Assembly: GCA_964370405.1 (NCBI GenBank)
Contig: CAYJJB010000001.1
Span: forward strand, 6,407 to 70,406
DNA from: SIG603 sp964370405
GTDB lineage: Bacteria; Bacillota; Clostridia; Oscillospirales; Acutalibacteraceae
Direction of reading: 5' to 3'
DNA length: 64,000 nucleotides
Numbering within the stretch: position 1 is the stretch's first letter; every line of letters begins with the position of its first letter. The notes under the pieces were generated by a model. The model was not told where the DNA came from and did not search any database. It was given only the letters and a program-made list of their open reading frames with translations. Positions 43,325-51,786 of the stretch are shown here, one piece after another. Made by a program: the position numbers and the translations under genes.

Positions 43325-45691
43325 TCAATTAGCTCTTAACTTAATTCCTTTTTGTGCTAAGTTTTCTAAAATTTTATCTACATCTACTTGAACCTCTGCT
43401 TTTGACAGGGTTTTTTCTTTTGATGAGAATAAAAATCTTAAAGTCACACTCTTTTGCCCGTCAGTTTCATATGAATCTATAAAACTTACTTTTTTAAGTA
43501 GCTCTGTCACGTCTTGCCAAGCAAAAACTAATTCGTTATAAGCGGTGCTATTCTCTACTGTTAATGATAAGTCAATTTCAATTCCAGGGAACTTTGATGG
43601 CTCGTCATAGCTTAGTGTGAGCGCTGAAAGCTCTGATAGAGTGTGCATGTCAATTTCCGCAGAAACTATAGCTGCTTTTTTATCAATATTTTTAGAAACA
43701 GCAGGGTGTAAAGTGCTCATTTTTCCTAAAACTATATCGCAAGCAGAAATTTTTGCAGTGTTTTTTGGGTGCTCAAAAGAAAGTGTGGAATTGCAAACCT
43801 CAAACTGTGGTGTTTGGTGCTTAATTTTTGTTATTAGGCTATATACTATATCTCTAAGTTTAAAATATAAGTCCTTTTCGCTAAGTGTTTTACTGTATAA
43901 AACTATACCAAGTTTCTTTCTTTCGTTACACTCGCCGTTTTCTTTCATTCCATCTACAACTCGTCCAATTTCAAAAATGCCAAAGTCTGAGCCGTAGTTT
44001 TTATTTTCATTAGCAAATGAAAGAAGTGTTGGAATCATAGACTGTCTTAGTACTGTGCAGTCAGGATTTATTGCATTTACAAGGTGAACATTGTCAGTAA
44101 TTTCAATGCCTAAATCCTTGTATTTTTTACTGTCGCACCAAATATAAGAGTGAAGTTCGTGCAGTTTATAAGAGTTCACTAGAATATCTTTTGCAAAATT
44201 GTCACAAAGTCTTGTACTTGAAGCTAAAACAGGGTAAAGTGGGCTTTTTGAAGTTTTAATTTCAAAGTTATCATAACCGTAAATTCTTGTTATTTCTTCA
44301 ATAATATCAGCTTTCATAGTTACGTCTTTTGTCGCTCTCCAAGATGGCACAGTCACACTGAAAATATTATCTTTTTCTTGTGCATTAAATCCTAAACTAT
44401 TAAGTGTATTTAAAATTTTGTCATTTCCAATTTCTATACCTGTGTATCTGTCAACATAAGCTTTAGTAAAGTCAAGTTTTATCTCAGGGTAAGTTTTTGC
44501 GTATACATCTGTAAGTGATGATGTAATTTTTATATCACTGTCAATATCGGTTAAAAGTTTTACAAAACGCTCTATTGCTAGTATGGTAATCTCTGGGTCT
44601 AAGGTTTTTTCATAACGCATGCTTGCGTCTGTTCTAAGGCCCATTCTTGTAGAACTTTTTCTTACACATATTGCATCAAAGTTTGCAGATTCCAAAAGAA
44701 GGCTGCTTGTGTCATCTACTATTTCAGAATTTAAACCACCCATAATACCAGCAATTGCCACAGGCCCGTCTTCGTTACATATCATAAGTGTATTTTCATC
44801 AATTTCACGCTCTATATCATCAAGTGTTTTAAATGTGCTTACTGTATCAAAGCGCTTAACATCAATTTTTGAAACTTTTCTGTTATCGAATGCATGCATT
44901 GGTTGACCTAACTCTAACATTAAATAGTTTGTAAGGTCAGCAAGCAAATTAATTCCACGTGTACCGCAGTAGAAAAGTCTAATTCTCATGTTAACAGGGC
45001 TAATTTTTTTTGTCACATTTTCAAGTGTTAAACCACTATATCTAAAGCAGTTAACACTGTCAGTAATTTTAATATCAACAGGGGAGAGGTGGTCATATTT
45101 TGATAAATCTTCTTTAGGCACTTCTCTAAGTTCTCTGCCAGCAATCGCGGCAAATTCACGTGCTATGCCATAGTGACCCCATAAATCAGGTCTATTTGTA
45201 AGCGATTTATTATCAACCTCAAACACTGTGTCTTTAATATCAAACACATCTAAAATATTTGTACCAATTACTAGGTTTTCGTCAAGCTCCATAAGTCCTG
45301 CATGATTGTCACTAATTCCAAGTTCTGCCTCTGAACAACACATACCGTGTGACTCAAAACCTGCAATTGTAGCGCAGTTTATTTTAAGTTCGCCTACTTG
45401 TCCTCCTTCTTTTGCAAAAGGAACAAATAAACCCTCACGAACATTTGGTGCACCACAAATTACGTCGTAAACCATGTCGCCGCCGTCAACTTTTAAGATG
45501 TGCAGTTTTTTTGATGTAGGGTGTTTTTCAACAGATAAAATTTTACCAACAACTACATCTTTAAGGTTTTGACCTTTATATATAATTTCCTCAACCTCGG
45601 CAGTTGATAGTGTGAAACGTTTTATAAGCTCCTCTTTATCAAGTCCTTTAAGGTCAACAAAATCTTCTATCCAATTCATTGAAATTAACAT
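43325..45691 (-). CDS. pheT: Phenylalanine-tRNA ligase beta subunit
   Basis: The 788-residue beta subunit of the tetrameric PheRS has an N-terminal tRNA-binding OB domain (VVVGKILSVEKHPTSKKLHILKVD), B3/B4 with the editing site (NLLADLTNYLMLELGQPMHAFD, VAIAGIMGG), a B5 DNA-binding-like domain, and a catalytic-like core. The anticodon-binding FDX-ACB domain (KFPGIEIDLSLTV to the C-terminus) completes it. It follows pheS by 12 bases in one operon under T-box control. Confidence 0.97.
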   Translation of the reverse strand: MLISMNWIEDFVDLKGLDKEELIKRFTLSTAEVEEIIYKGQNLKDVVVGKILSVEKHPTSKKLHILKVDGGDMVYDVICGAPNVREGLFVPFAKEGGQVGELKINCATIAGFESHGMCCSEAELGISDNHAGLMELDENLVIGTNILDVFDIKDTVFEVDNKSLTNRPDLWGHYGIAREFAAIAGRELREVPKEDLSKYDHLSPVDIKITDSVNCFRYSGLTLENVTKKISPVNMRIRLFYCGTRGINLLADLTNYLMLELGQPMHAFDNRKVSKIDVKRFDTVSTFKTLDDIEREIDENTLMICNEDGPVAIAGIMGGLNSEIVDDTSSLLLESANFDAICVRKSSTRMGLRTDASMRYEKTLDPEITILAIERFVKLLTDIDSDIKITSSLTDVYAKTYPEIKLDFTKAYVDRYTGIEIGNDKILNTLNSLGFNAQEKDNIFSVTVPSWRATKDVTMKADIIEEITRIYGYDNFEIKTSKSPLYPVLASSTRLCDNFAKDILVNSYKLHELHSYIWCDSKKYKDLGIEITDNVHLVNAINPDCTVLRQSMIPTLLSFANENKNYGSDFGIFEIGRVVDGMKENGECNERKKLGIVLYSKTLSEKDLYFKLRDIVYSLITKIKHQTPQFEVCNSTLSFEHPKNTAKISACDIVLGKMSTLHPAVSKNIDKKAAIVSAEIDMHTLSELSALTLSYDEPSKFPGIEIDLSLTVENSTAYNELVFAWQDVTELLKKVSFIDSYETDGQKSVTLRFLFSSKEKTLSKAEVQVDVDKILENLAQKGIKLRAN

Positions 45692-45703
45692 GTTTACTAC
45701 CTC

Positions 45704-46732
45704 CTATTCATGAATAAACTGTTCAAGCGCTTTTAAATTGCCGCTGTTTAAATCTCTTATGTCTTTAATGCCATAACGCATCATAACAAGCCTTGTAAGA
45801 CCTAAACCAAAGGCAAAGCCTGTGTACTCTTCAGGGTCAATTCCGCCAGCTATTAGCACATTTGGATGTATCATTCCGCATGGGCAAAGCTCTACCCAGC
45901 CTGAGTGATGGCAGGTTGAACATCCTTTTCCACCACAAATAAGACAGCTGATGTCAAGTTCAAATCCTGGCTCAACAAATGGGAAAAATCCAGGGCGAAG
46001 TCTTACATTTACATCTTGTTTAAACACTTCAGACAGCATTTTTTTCATGAAATAAATTAGATTTGATATTGAAATATCTTTGTCTATCATCATGCCTTCC
46101 ATTTGGAAAAAGGTAGTTTCATGGCTTGCGTCTGTCGCCTCATTTCTAAAACAGCGTCCAGGGAAAATTGCCCTTAAAGGCGCCCCGTATTTTTTCATGA
46201 TGCTGTTTTGCGCTGCTGATGTATGAGTTTTTAAAAGCTGACCATTATTTAAATAATAAGTGTCTTGCATATCTCTTGCAGGGTGATGTTTTGGAATATT
46301 TAATGCTTCAAAACAGTTGAAGTCGTCAACTATTTCGTTAAAATCTTCAATAGTAAAGCCCATGGACGAGAAAATTTCTTCAATTTCACGCTGGATTAAA
46401 GTTACAGGGTGAAATGAGCCAGTTTTCTCATTTGCTGGAAGGCTTACATCATAAGTTTCGGCAGAATTAATTAGTGCTTCTTCCTCCGCTTTTTTTATGT
46501 CTATTAGTGTTTGGCTAATTTTTTTATCCACATCATTTTTAAGGATATTTATAACTTGTCCAAACTGTTTTTTGTCCTCTACAGATAAGTCCTTAAGGCC
46601 TTTTAAAAGCTCTGTGACTTGTCCTTTTTTTCCTAAAAAGCTTACTCTAACTTTTTCTAAAGCGTCGCTGTCTTTTGCAAGATTTAAATCATTTTCAAGC
46701 GCTACTTTAATTTGCTCAATTCTTTCTAGCAT
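45704..46732 (-). CDS. pheS: Phenylalanine-tRNA ligase alpha subunit
   Basis: The 342-residue catalytic subunit charges tRNA-Phe. It has an N-terminal coiled coil (about 1-80), class II motif 1 around HPVTLIQREIEEIF, motif 2 (FPGRCFRNEATDASHETTFFQMEG), a Cys-rich CLICGGKGCSTCHHSGW insertion, and motif 3 FAFGLGLTRLVMMRYGI. The open frame extends to 46786, but that part lies in the leader terminator; ATG 46732 gives the family's usual start MLERIEQIKVALEND. Spacing from AAAGG is long (12 bases). Confidence 0.96.
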   Translation of the reverse strand: MLERIEQIKVALENDLNLAKDSDALEKVRVSFLGKKGQVTELLKGLKDLSVEDKKQFGQVINILKNDVDKKISQTLIDIKKAEEEALINSAETYDVSLPANEKTGSFHPVTLIQREIEEIFSSMGFTIEDFNEIVDDFNCFEALNIPKHHPARDMQDTYYLNNGQLLKTHTSAAQNSIMKKYGAPLRAIFPGRCFRNEATDASHETTFFQMEGMMIDKDISISNLIYFMKKMLSEVFKQDVNVRLRPGFFPFVEPGFELDISCLICGGKGCSTCHHSGWVELCPCGMIHPNVLIAGGIDPEEYTGFAFGLGLTRLVMMRYGIKDIRDLNSGNLKALEQFIHE

Positions 46733-46769
46733 GGTGTATAACAACCTTTCATATATTAATTTTGGGCAT

Positions 46770-46998
46770 AAAAAAACCTCGCCCATGATTGGGACGAAGT
46801 ATAATTCGTGGTACCACCCAAATTCAGCAAAAATTGCCCTTTACCAGTTTTTAACGAAACTTAATCCGTCTGCACTTACTTTTATTTCGGCACAGCCGCT
46901 CCAAAGGGAACTTCAAAATACTTTCACAAAGTCATGTTTTCAGCCTAAGACATGACATCTCTTTTTGCAAAACTTAAGTCTACTTTCCTTTTTCACTG
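46770..46998 (-). promoter_or_regulatory. T-box leader of pheS-pheT
   Basis: A minus-strand T-box riboswitch. The antiterminator consensus GGGTGGTACCACG occupies 46819-46807. It is followed by a terminator hairpin (46799-46770, 8 bp with one bulge) and seven T. A distal stem I hairpin with 6-bp arms is at 46956-46951 and 46936-46931. Uncharged tRNA-Phe should pair with it and allow readthrough into pheS. I could not fix the specifier codon with confidence; TTC and TTT triplets both occur at the expected place. It accounts for the 420-base stretch without genes. Confidence 0.9.
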
Positions 46999-47008
46999 CG
47001 TTTAACAA

Positions 47009-47037
47009 ATTTTATCATAAATATCAAATATTTTCAA
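47009..47037 (-). promoter_or_regulatory. Promoter of the pheS T-box operon
   Basis: On the minus strand TTGAAA (47032-47037) and TAAAAT (47009-47014) are separated by 17 bases, directly upstream of the T-box. Confidence 0.65.
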
Positions 47038-47083
47038 GAGAAAATTTTTCTACCTAAAAAACTAAAAAAATTGTATTTAGATA

Positions 47084-47112
47084 TTGAAATTTTTATGCAA
47101 ATGTGCTAGTAT
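47084..47112 (+). promoter_or_regulatory. Promoter of the DUF6106 gene
   Basis: TTGAAA (47084-47089) and TAGTAT (47107-47112) are separated by 17 bases, about 41 bases upstream of the start, divergent from the pheS promoter. Confidence 0.55.
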
Positions 47113-47153
47113 ATTTTAAAACAAGAAAAAATAATAGTGAAAAGAGTGTAGTT

Positions 47154-47696
47154 ATGTCAATTTTTGATAAAGATGTTTTTGTTGAGTGTATGATAGTTAG
47201 GAAAAAAAGTTTAAAGGATAAACTTTTTTATCTAGCACTTTTTCTAGTTGCGTTTGTAATAATTTTTGCAAGCCTTTACTTTTTACCAGCAGTGGGTCAA
47301 TTTGGCCCTATGATAATATTAATAGCTGGTACGGTGGTAGGTCTTTTTTATCTTTTGGGAATGAGAAATCTTGAATTTGAATATGCAGTGACAAACGGAG
47401 ATGTTACGGTTGATAAAATTATTAACAAAAAGCAGCGCAAACGACTTATGACATTTGATTGTAAAAGTATAGAAAAAATGGGAAAATATGATGATATAGA
47501 TAAAAGTGCTTTGGAAGTTAAACGTGAAATTTTTGCATGCGAAAATGAAGATGGGAAAAATGGAGTATATGTAGTTGCAAATAGTAAAAAATATGGTGCA
47601 ACTCTTCTTGTGTTTGACCCAAATGACAAAATACTAAATGCAATGAAACCATATGTTGCAAGGGCTGCACAACTTGAGTTTTATAAGAATAATTAA
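47154..47696 (+). CDS. DUF6106-like membrane protein
   Basis: The 180-residue protein has a short N-terminal IFDKDVFVECMIVRKKSLKDK and two adjacent transmembrane helices (about 25-68). A soluble C-terminal domain has NLEFEYAVTNGDVTVDKIINKKQRK and CKSIEKMGKYDD, resembling a PH-like domain. The layout matches DUF6106 proteins of Clostridia, whose role is unknown. The ribosome site before ATG 47154 is weak. It is 31 bases upstream of nnrD and probably on the same message. Confidence 0.8.
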   Translation: MSIFDKDVFVECMIVRKKSLKDKLFYLALFLVAFVIIFASLYFLPAVGQFGPMIILIAGTVVGLFYLLGMRNLEFEYAVTNGDVTVDKIINKKQRKRLMTFDCKSIEKMGKYDDIDKSALEVKREIFACENEDGKNGVYVVANSKKYGATLLVFDPNDKILNAMKPYVARAAQLEFYKNN

Positions 47697-47727
47697 ACTG
47701 TGTCATTTTCAAAACTCTGGAGGAAAA

Positions 47728-48594
47728 ATGGATACTGCAATACATGAAAAATATGTAAGAGAAAAACTTGTCAAAAGACCTAAAGATAGCAATAAAGGTG
47801 ATTTTGGAAAACTTTTAATGATTTGTGGGTCTTACGGCATGGTAGGTGCTGCTATAATGGCAGGAAAGGCAGCACTTAGAAGTGGAGTTGGGCTTTTAAA
47901 TATGGTGGTAGATGAAAATTGTTATCCCCTAATTGCGCCATCTTTGCCAGAGGCAGTTTTTACTGTTATTGACATGGATAAAAAATATGAAAGTGAAGAA
48001 AAAATTATTAAAGCTTTAAGTAAATCCACTGCCTGCGCTGTAGGTTGTGGATTATCTTTAAATGCTGATTTTTTTATGCCTATATTAATTAATCACTGCA
48101 AGGTGCCACTTTTAATTGATGCTGATGGTCTAAATTTTCTAAGTGGAAATTTAAAAAGAATTTATGATTTCTCGTGTGAACTTGCAGTGACACCACATCC
48201 TGGAGAAATGTCACGTCTTATCCATAAAGATATTTATAAAATACAAGAAAACAGAGAAGAAGTAGCTCTAAAATTTTCTGAAAAATATGAAGTAAATCTT
48301 CTTCTTAAAGGTTATAAAACTGTAATAGTTAGTAAGGGTTTAGAAGTATTTATAAATCCAACAGGGAATAGCGGAATGGCAAAAGGTGGAAGTGGCGATG
48401 TGCTTTCAGGTATAATTGCGTCATTTTTAGCGCAGGGAATGAATATAACAGACTCACTTATTTGTGGTGCTTATATACATGGTTTAGCAGGAGATGAGGC
48501 AGCAAAAATTTTTTCAAAACAAAGTATGCTTGCGACGGATATAATAAAGTTTTTGCCAAAAGTTTTTTTAAGTTTTGAAAATAATGTAGACTAA
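47728..48594 (+). CDS. nnrD: ADP-dependent NAD(P)H-hydrate dehydratase
   Basis: A ribokinase-like enzyme that repairs hydrated NADH and NADPH. The 288-residue protein shows KGDFGKLLMICGSYGMVGAAIMAG and GKAALRSGVGLL at the N-terminus, LIDADGLNFL and VTPHPGEMSRL, and the nucleotide site GNSGMAKGGSGDVLSGIIAS. The epimerase domain (NnrE) often fused to it is missing, so this is the stand-alone dehydratase. GGAGG lies 6 bases before ATG 47728. In Bacillus the homologous region holds alr, mazE and mazF; here only mazF follows. Confidence 0.93.
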   Translation: MDTAIHEKYVREKLVKRPKDSNKGDFGKLLMICGSYGMVGAAIMAGKAALRSGVGLLNMVVDENCYPLIAPSLPEAVFTVIDMDKKYESEEKIIKALSKSTACAVGCGLSLNADFFMPILINHCKVPLLIDADGLNFLSGNLKRIYDFSCELAVTPHPGEMSRLIHKDIYKIQENREEVALKFSEKYEVNLLLKGYKTVIVSKGLEVFINPTGNSGMAKGGSGDVLSGIIASFLAQGMNITDSLICGAYIHGLAGDEAAKIFSKQSMLATDIIKFLPKVFLSFENNVD

Positions 48595-48716
48595 AGTAGA
48601 TTTATCGGTAACAATTTAATAGCTTTTTATATAGTATGTAATAGTTGAAAAATTTCTGTTTATTTTAGCTTGGAAATGGCAAAAATATTATTGCATTAAA
48701 TATACGGAGCGTGAAA

Positions 48717-49061
48717 ATGGTGAATATTAAACGAGGCGATATATACTACGCAGATTTAAGTCCGGTGGTGGGGTCGGAACAAGGTGGGGTGCGCCCTGTG
48801 CTGATAGTACAAAACGATGTGGGGAATAAATATAGTCCCACGGTGATAGCGGCGGCAATAACCAGCCAAAAAAGCAAAACAAATTTACCCACACATATAA
48901 AACTTAACGCAAACAGCACGGGTCTTCAGAAAGACTCTATAGTTTTGCTTGAACAAATTAGAACGATAGATAAGCATAGATTAAAAGAAAAAATGGGTAG
49001 GCTTGATGACGGTAGCATGACTATGGTAGATGAGGCAATAGGCATAAGCTTTGGTCTTTGA
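48717..49061 (+). CDS. MazF/EndoA-type mRNA interferase, no antitoxin gene alongside
   Basis: A 114-residue endoribonuclease of the MazF/PemK family. It shows IKRGDIYYADLSPVVGSEQGGVRPVLIVQND with the catalytic arginine, TVIAAAITSQ with the threonine of the active site, THIKLN, and LLEQIRTIDKHRLKEK. EndoA of Bacillus cuts at UACAU. The usual upstream antitoxin gene (mazE/ndoAI) is not present in the 122 bases before it and nothing resembling one lies downstream. By hand count 48761-48810 is 64% G+C, far above its surroundings. GGAG lies 7 bases before ATG 48717. Confidence 0.93.
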   Translation: MVNIKRGDIYYADLSPVVGSEQGGVRPVLIVQNDVGNKYSPTVIAAAITSQKSKTNLPTHIKLNANSTGLQKDSIVLLEQIRTIDKHRLKEKMGRLDDGSMTMVDEAIGISFGL

Positions 49062-49091
49062 CTACATAGGAGTGTTAAAATTAAGATAATA

Positions 49092-49194
49092 GGGCTGTGA
49101 CGAAATTGTCAAAAATTCGTAGGGGCGAACACACAGGTTCGCCCCTACATTTGTCCGTCAATTCGACGGACATTATTTCATTTCGTCACAGCTC
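49092..49194. repeat. Cloverleaf-like palindrome with two inner hairpins
   Basis: Outer arms of 15 bases (49092-49106 and 49180-49194) pair with one G-U. Inside are a perfect 12-bp hairpin (49119-49130 with 49137-49148) and a 7-bp hairpin (49153-49159 with 49165-49171). A run of T follows on the plus strand, so it can act as the mazF terminator. Its size and structure also suit a non-autonomous mobile repeat. Confidence 0.8.
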
Positions 49195-49243
49195 GTTTTT
49201 TTAATTTATGCTAGTTTGATTTAAGATTTATAAAATGAAAAAA

Positions 49244-50305
49244 TCAGATCTTTTTAGCAGGTCCCGTGCTTTCACGCTCCATAAATGTTACGCCAACACA
49301 TAATTTGGTAGGTACATTTTCATAGCCTATTTTATTCAAATTTTCTTGGTTTACAAGTTGTATTACAATTTCACGTCCAAGTAAATGCCTGTGAGAACGA
49401 ACTGTGGTAAGTGGTGGCTCCATTAAGGAGGCTATGCTTAAATCGTCAAATCCAACCACAGATACATCATTTGGTATATGATAATTGAGCCTTTTAAGTG
49501 CTCTTATGCAGTGCCACGCTACAACATCGTTTTCGGCAACAAATGCAGTAGGCAGCTCTTTAATATTTTTCCACATTTCCATTAAAGTAGTTACAGCTTT
49601 AGTTTCGTCGGTGCCGCAAACGAATTTATCTTCTGCTCTGTCCAAAAGTCCGAAATTTCTAAGTTCTAAATGAAAACATCTTCGTCTTTCGATTAAGGTG
49701 TTACGTTCACTACCACTTGATACATAACCTATTTTTGTGTGACCTAAATTTACAAGGTGACTTACAGCACGGTATATACCCATCTCGTTATTTATGCAGA
49801 CAGAGGGAACATTTTTCCCTGGATGAAAATTATCAATTGATACATAAGGTACATCAATTTCGCTAAGGTCATGAAGAATTTTATCAGTAATATTTGAAGC
49901 CTGAACCACAACTCCTACCGTGTCTTTTGCGCTTATGCAGGATTTAAGTGGGCGATCATAACCACTCATATGCAAAATTTTCACATCAAAACCACGCTCT
50001 TGCGCTTCGTTTTCTATTCCTTCTATAACAGCAGGAAAAAATGAAAAATCATCACGTTGCAGTTTATGTGTTGTATAAATTGCAACAGCTATATTTTTTT
50101 TGCCACTAAAATTTATGGGTTCCTCTTTTTTATTGCTTTCAAAAGAAGAGCCTTTTATCATGTCTTTATAACCAAGTTCAGTTATGTCGTTTATAAGTTT
50201 TTCACGAAGTGTCGCACTAATGCCGGGTCTGTTATTAATTACAAGTGATACCGTAGCAGTAGAAACACCAAGCAGTTTTGCAAGTTCTTTAGATTTAATC
50301 GTCAT
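49244..50305 (-). CDS. LacI-family transcriptional regulator
   Basis: The 353-residue regulator has an N-terminal LacI helix-turn-helix (IKSKELAKLLGVSTATVSLVINNRPGIS, residues 3-30) with hinge helix, and a periplasmic-binding-like effector domain with VPYVSIDNFHPGKNVPSV, SHLVNLGHTKIGYVSSGSER, PTAFVAENDVVAWHCIRAL, and VSVVGFDDLSIASLMEPPLTTVR. The effector is probably a sugar. No transport or sugar-use genes are adjacent, so its targets are elsewhere or only itself. Two copies of an AT-rich palindrome lie just upstream. Confidence 0.93.
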   Translation of the reverse strand: MTIKSKELAKLLGVSTATVSLVINNRPGISATLREKLINDITELGYKDMIKGSSFESNKKEEPINFSGKKNIAVAIYTTHKLQRDDFSFFPAVIEGIENEAQERGFDVKILHMSGYDRPLKSCISAKDTVGVVVQASNITDKILHDLSEIDVPYVSIDNFHPGKNVPSVCINNEMGIYRAVSHLVNLGHTKIGYVSSGSERNTLIERRRCFHLELRNFGLLDRAEDKFVCGTDETKAVTTLMEMWKNIKELPTAFVAENDVVAWHCIRALKRLNYHIPNDVSVVGFDDLSIASLMEPPLTTVRSHRHLLGREIVIQLVNQENLNKIGYENVPTKLCVGVTFMERESTGPAKKI

Positions 50306-50327
50306 AAATTTGTGCTCCGTCTAAAAT

Positions 50328-50371
50328 AATTTATAAATTTATACTTATTATATATTAATTTATAAATTAAT
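50328..50371. promoter_or_regulatory. Paired AT-rich palindromes upstream of the LacI gene
   Basis: AATTTATAAATT occurs at 50328-50339 and again at 50357-50368, the latter within a perfect 18-base palindrome (50354-50371). Centres are 29 bases apart, immediately upstream of the regulator start. Candidate autoregulatory operators, though they lack the central CG of classical LacI sites. Confidence 0.45.
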
Positions 50372-50440
50372 TCAATATAAAAAATTCACAAAATAATAGG
50401 CAATAATTTATGGAAAATACTTTTAAAATTTGAAAAGATA

Positions 50441-50449
50441 TGCTATACT
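50441..50449 (+). promoter_or_regulatory. Extended -10 promoter of the ymfF operon
   Basis: TGC followed by TATACT (50441-50449) forms an extended -10 element 63 bases before ymfF; the -35 region 17 bases upstream is poor. Confidence 0.5.
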
Positions 50450-50511
50450 ATAGTATATTTATACATATTGATAAATGCGTGGCAATTTTGTCAGCGCTTA
50501 GGAGAGTATTA

Positions 50512-51786
50512 ATGAAGGAATTTGAAATTAAAAAATTTGGTGAAAACGTAGTTGTAAGAAATTTCACAGATGAAAAGTTTAAAACTATGCGAATTTCGGT
50601 GAATATGATTTTACCGCTTGAATATGAAACAGTAGCGCAGTATGCAGTGCTTCCGTCTATAGTAAGCCGTGCAACCATGCAGTACCCTGATATAACAAGT
50701 CTTTCAAAACATCTTGCAGAGCTTTACGGTTGTTCAATTTATTCTAATGTAGGAAAAATTGGTGATAATCAAATACTTAATATTTCAGCAGGAGGTATTT
50801 CAGACAAATTTGTTTTGGAAAAAGAAAATCTTGCAAAAGAATTATCAAAGCTTTTATGTTCTGCAATATTTTCGCCAGTGGTTGATGATGACTGCATGAT
50901 ACCGCTAGAAGCATTTAAACAAGAGCAAAGACAGGCAATAGAAAATATTGATGCAAACTTTAATGATAAGAGAGTGTATGCAAAAAAAAGATGCACAGAA
51001 ATTATGTTTGAAAATGAAGCGGCAGGTATTAGCAGGTTTGGAACTAAAGAGCAAGTACAAAGTTTAAAAAGAGAAGAATTAATAAAAACTTGGTTAAAAG
51101 TTGTGCAAAATGCAAGATTTGAGATATTTGTACTTGGAGATTGTAACTTTGATACAGTGTGTAAAACCTTTTCAAGATATTTTGATTTACAAATGTTTAA
51201 TATGGAGCTTTCAAATAAAATAAAACTTTCAGCGCAAGAAATAAAATATGGCGAGGAAGAGCAAAAGCTTTCTCAGTCAAAACTTGTGCTTGGTTTTAGA
51301 ACAGGTGTAATTCCTGAAGATGCACTTGCAACAAGGGTTATGTGCGTAATGTTTGGCGGCTCGGTAAGCTCTAAACTTTTTACTGTTGTAAGAGAAAAGA
51401 TGAGCCTTTGCTATTACTGTTCATCAAGACTTAATGAGCTAAAAGGCGCAATGTTTGTTGAAAGTGGAGTTGAAACTGAAAATATTGAAAAAGCAAAAAC
51501 TGCAATTTTAGAGCAGCTAAACGAAATTTGTGAAGGTAAATTTACTAATGAAGAGCTTGAATATGCAAAGCTTGCAATGCTTAATAGCTATAACTCAATA
51601 ATGGACTCACTTTATGCGGTGGAAAGTTTTTATATAAGCCAAATTTTTGCAAATAAAATTTATTCGCCTGAAGAGATAATTAAAGAGCTTATGGAAGTAG
51701 ATAGGATACAAATTATAGAGGCGGCAAGAAAAGTTACACTTGATACGGTGTTTACACTAAGGGGGATAAAAGAAAATGGAACGTGA
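50512..51786 (+). CDS. ymfF: YmfF-type M16-family protein without HxxEH
   Basis: The 424-residue protein has the two-lobe M16 (pitrilysin) architecture but no HxxEH zinc motif, so it is expected to be the non-catalytic partner of the following gene. Recognisable stretches are SKHLAELYGCSIYSNVGKIGDNQILN, KRCTEIMFENEAAGISRFGTKEQVQSL, KLVLGFRTGV, and VMFGGSVSSKLFTVVREKMSLCYYCSS (compare GLVREKxGLxYY of family members). AGGAG is 7 bases before ATG 50512. The end overlaps ymfH by 11 bases, indicating coupled translation and a heterodimer. Confidence 0.9.
   Translation: MKEFEIKKFGENVVVRNFTDEKFKTMRISVNMILPLEYETVAQYAVLPSIVSRATMQYPDITSLSKHLAELYGCSIYSNVGKIGDNQILNISAGGISDKFVLEKENLAKELSKLLCSAIFSPVVDDDCMIPLEAFKQEQRQAIENIDANFNDKRVYAKKRCTEIMFENEAAGISRFGTKEQVQSLKREELIKTWLKVVQNARFEIFVLGDCNFDTVCKTFSRYFDLQMFNMELSNKIKLSAQEIKYGEEEQKLSQSKLVLGFRTGVIPEDALATRVMCVMFGGSVSSKLFTVVREKMSLCYYCSSRLNELKGAMFVESGVETENIEKAKTAILEQLNEICEGKFTNEELEYAKLAMLNSYNSIMDSLYAVESFYISQIFANKIYSPEEIIKELMEVDRIQIIEAARKVTLDTVFTLRGIKENGT

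Noticed and set aside
46733..46955. Extended pheS start at 46786 and a plus-strand frame at 46497-46955
   Set aside because: Both run into the T-box leader; the conserved PheS N-terminus begins at 46732.
49092..49194. Insertion sequence
   Set aside because: No transposase frame is present; only a short palindrome remains, reported as a repeat.
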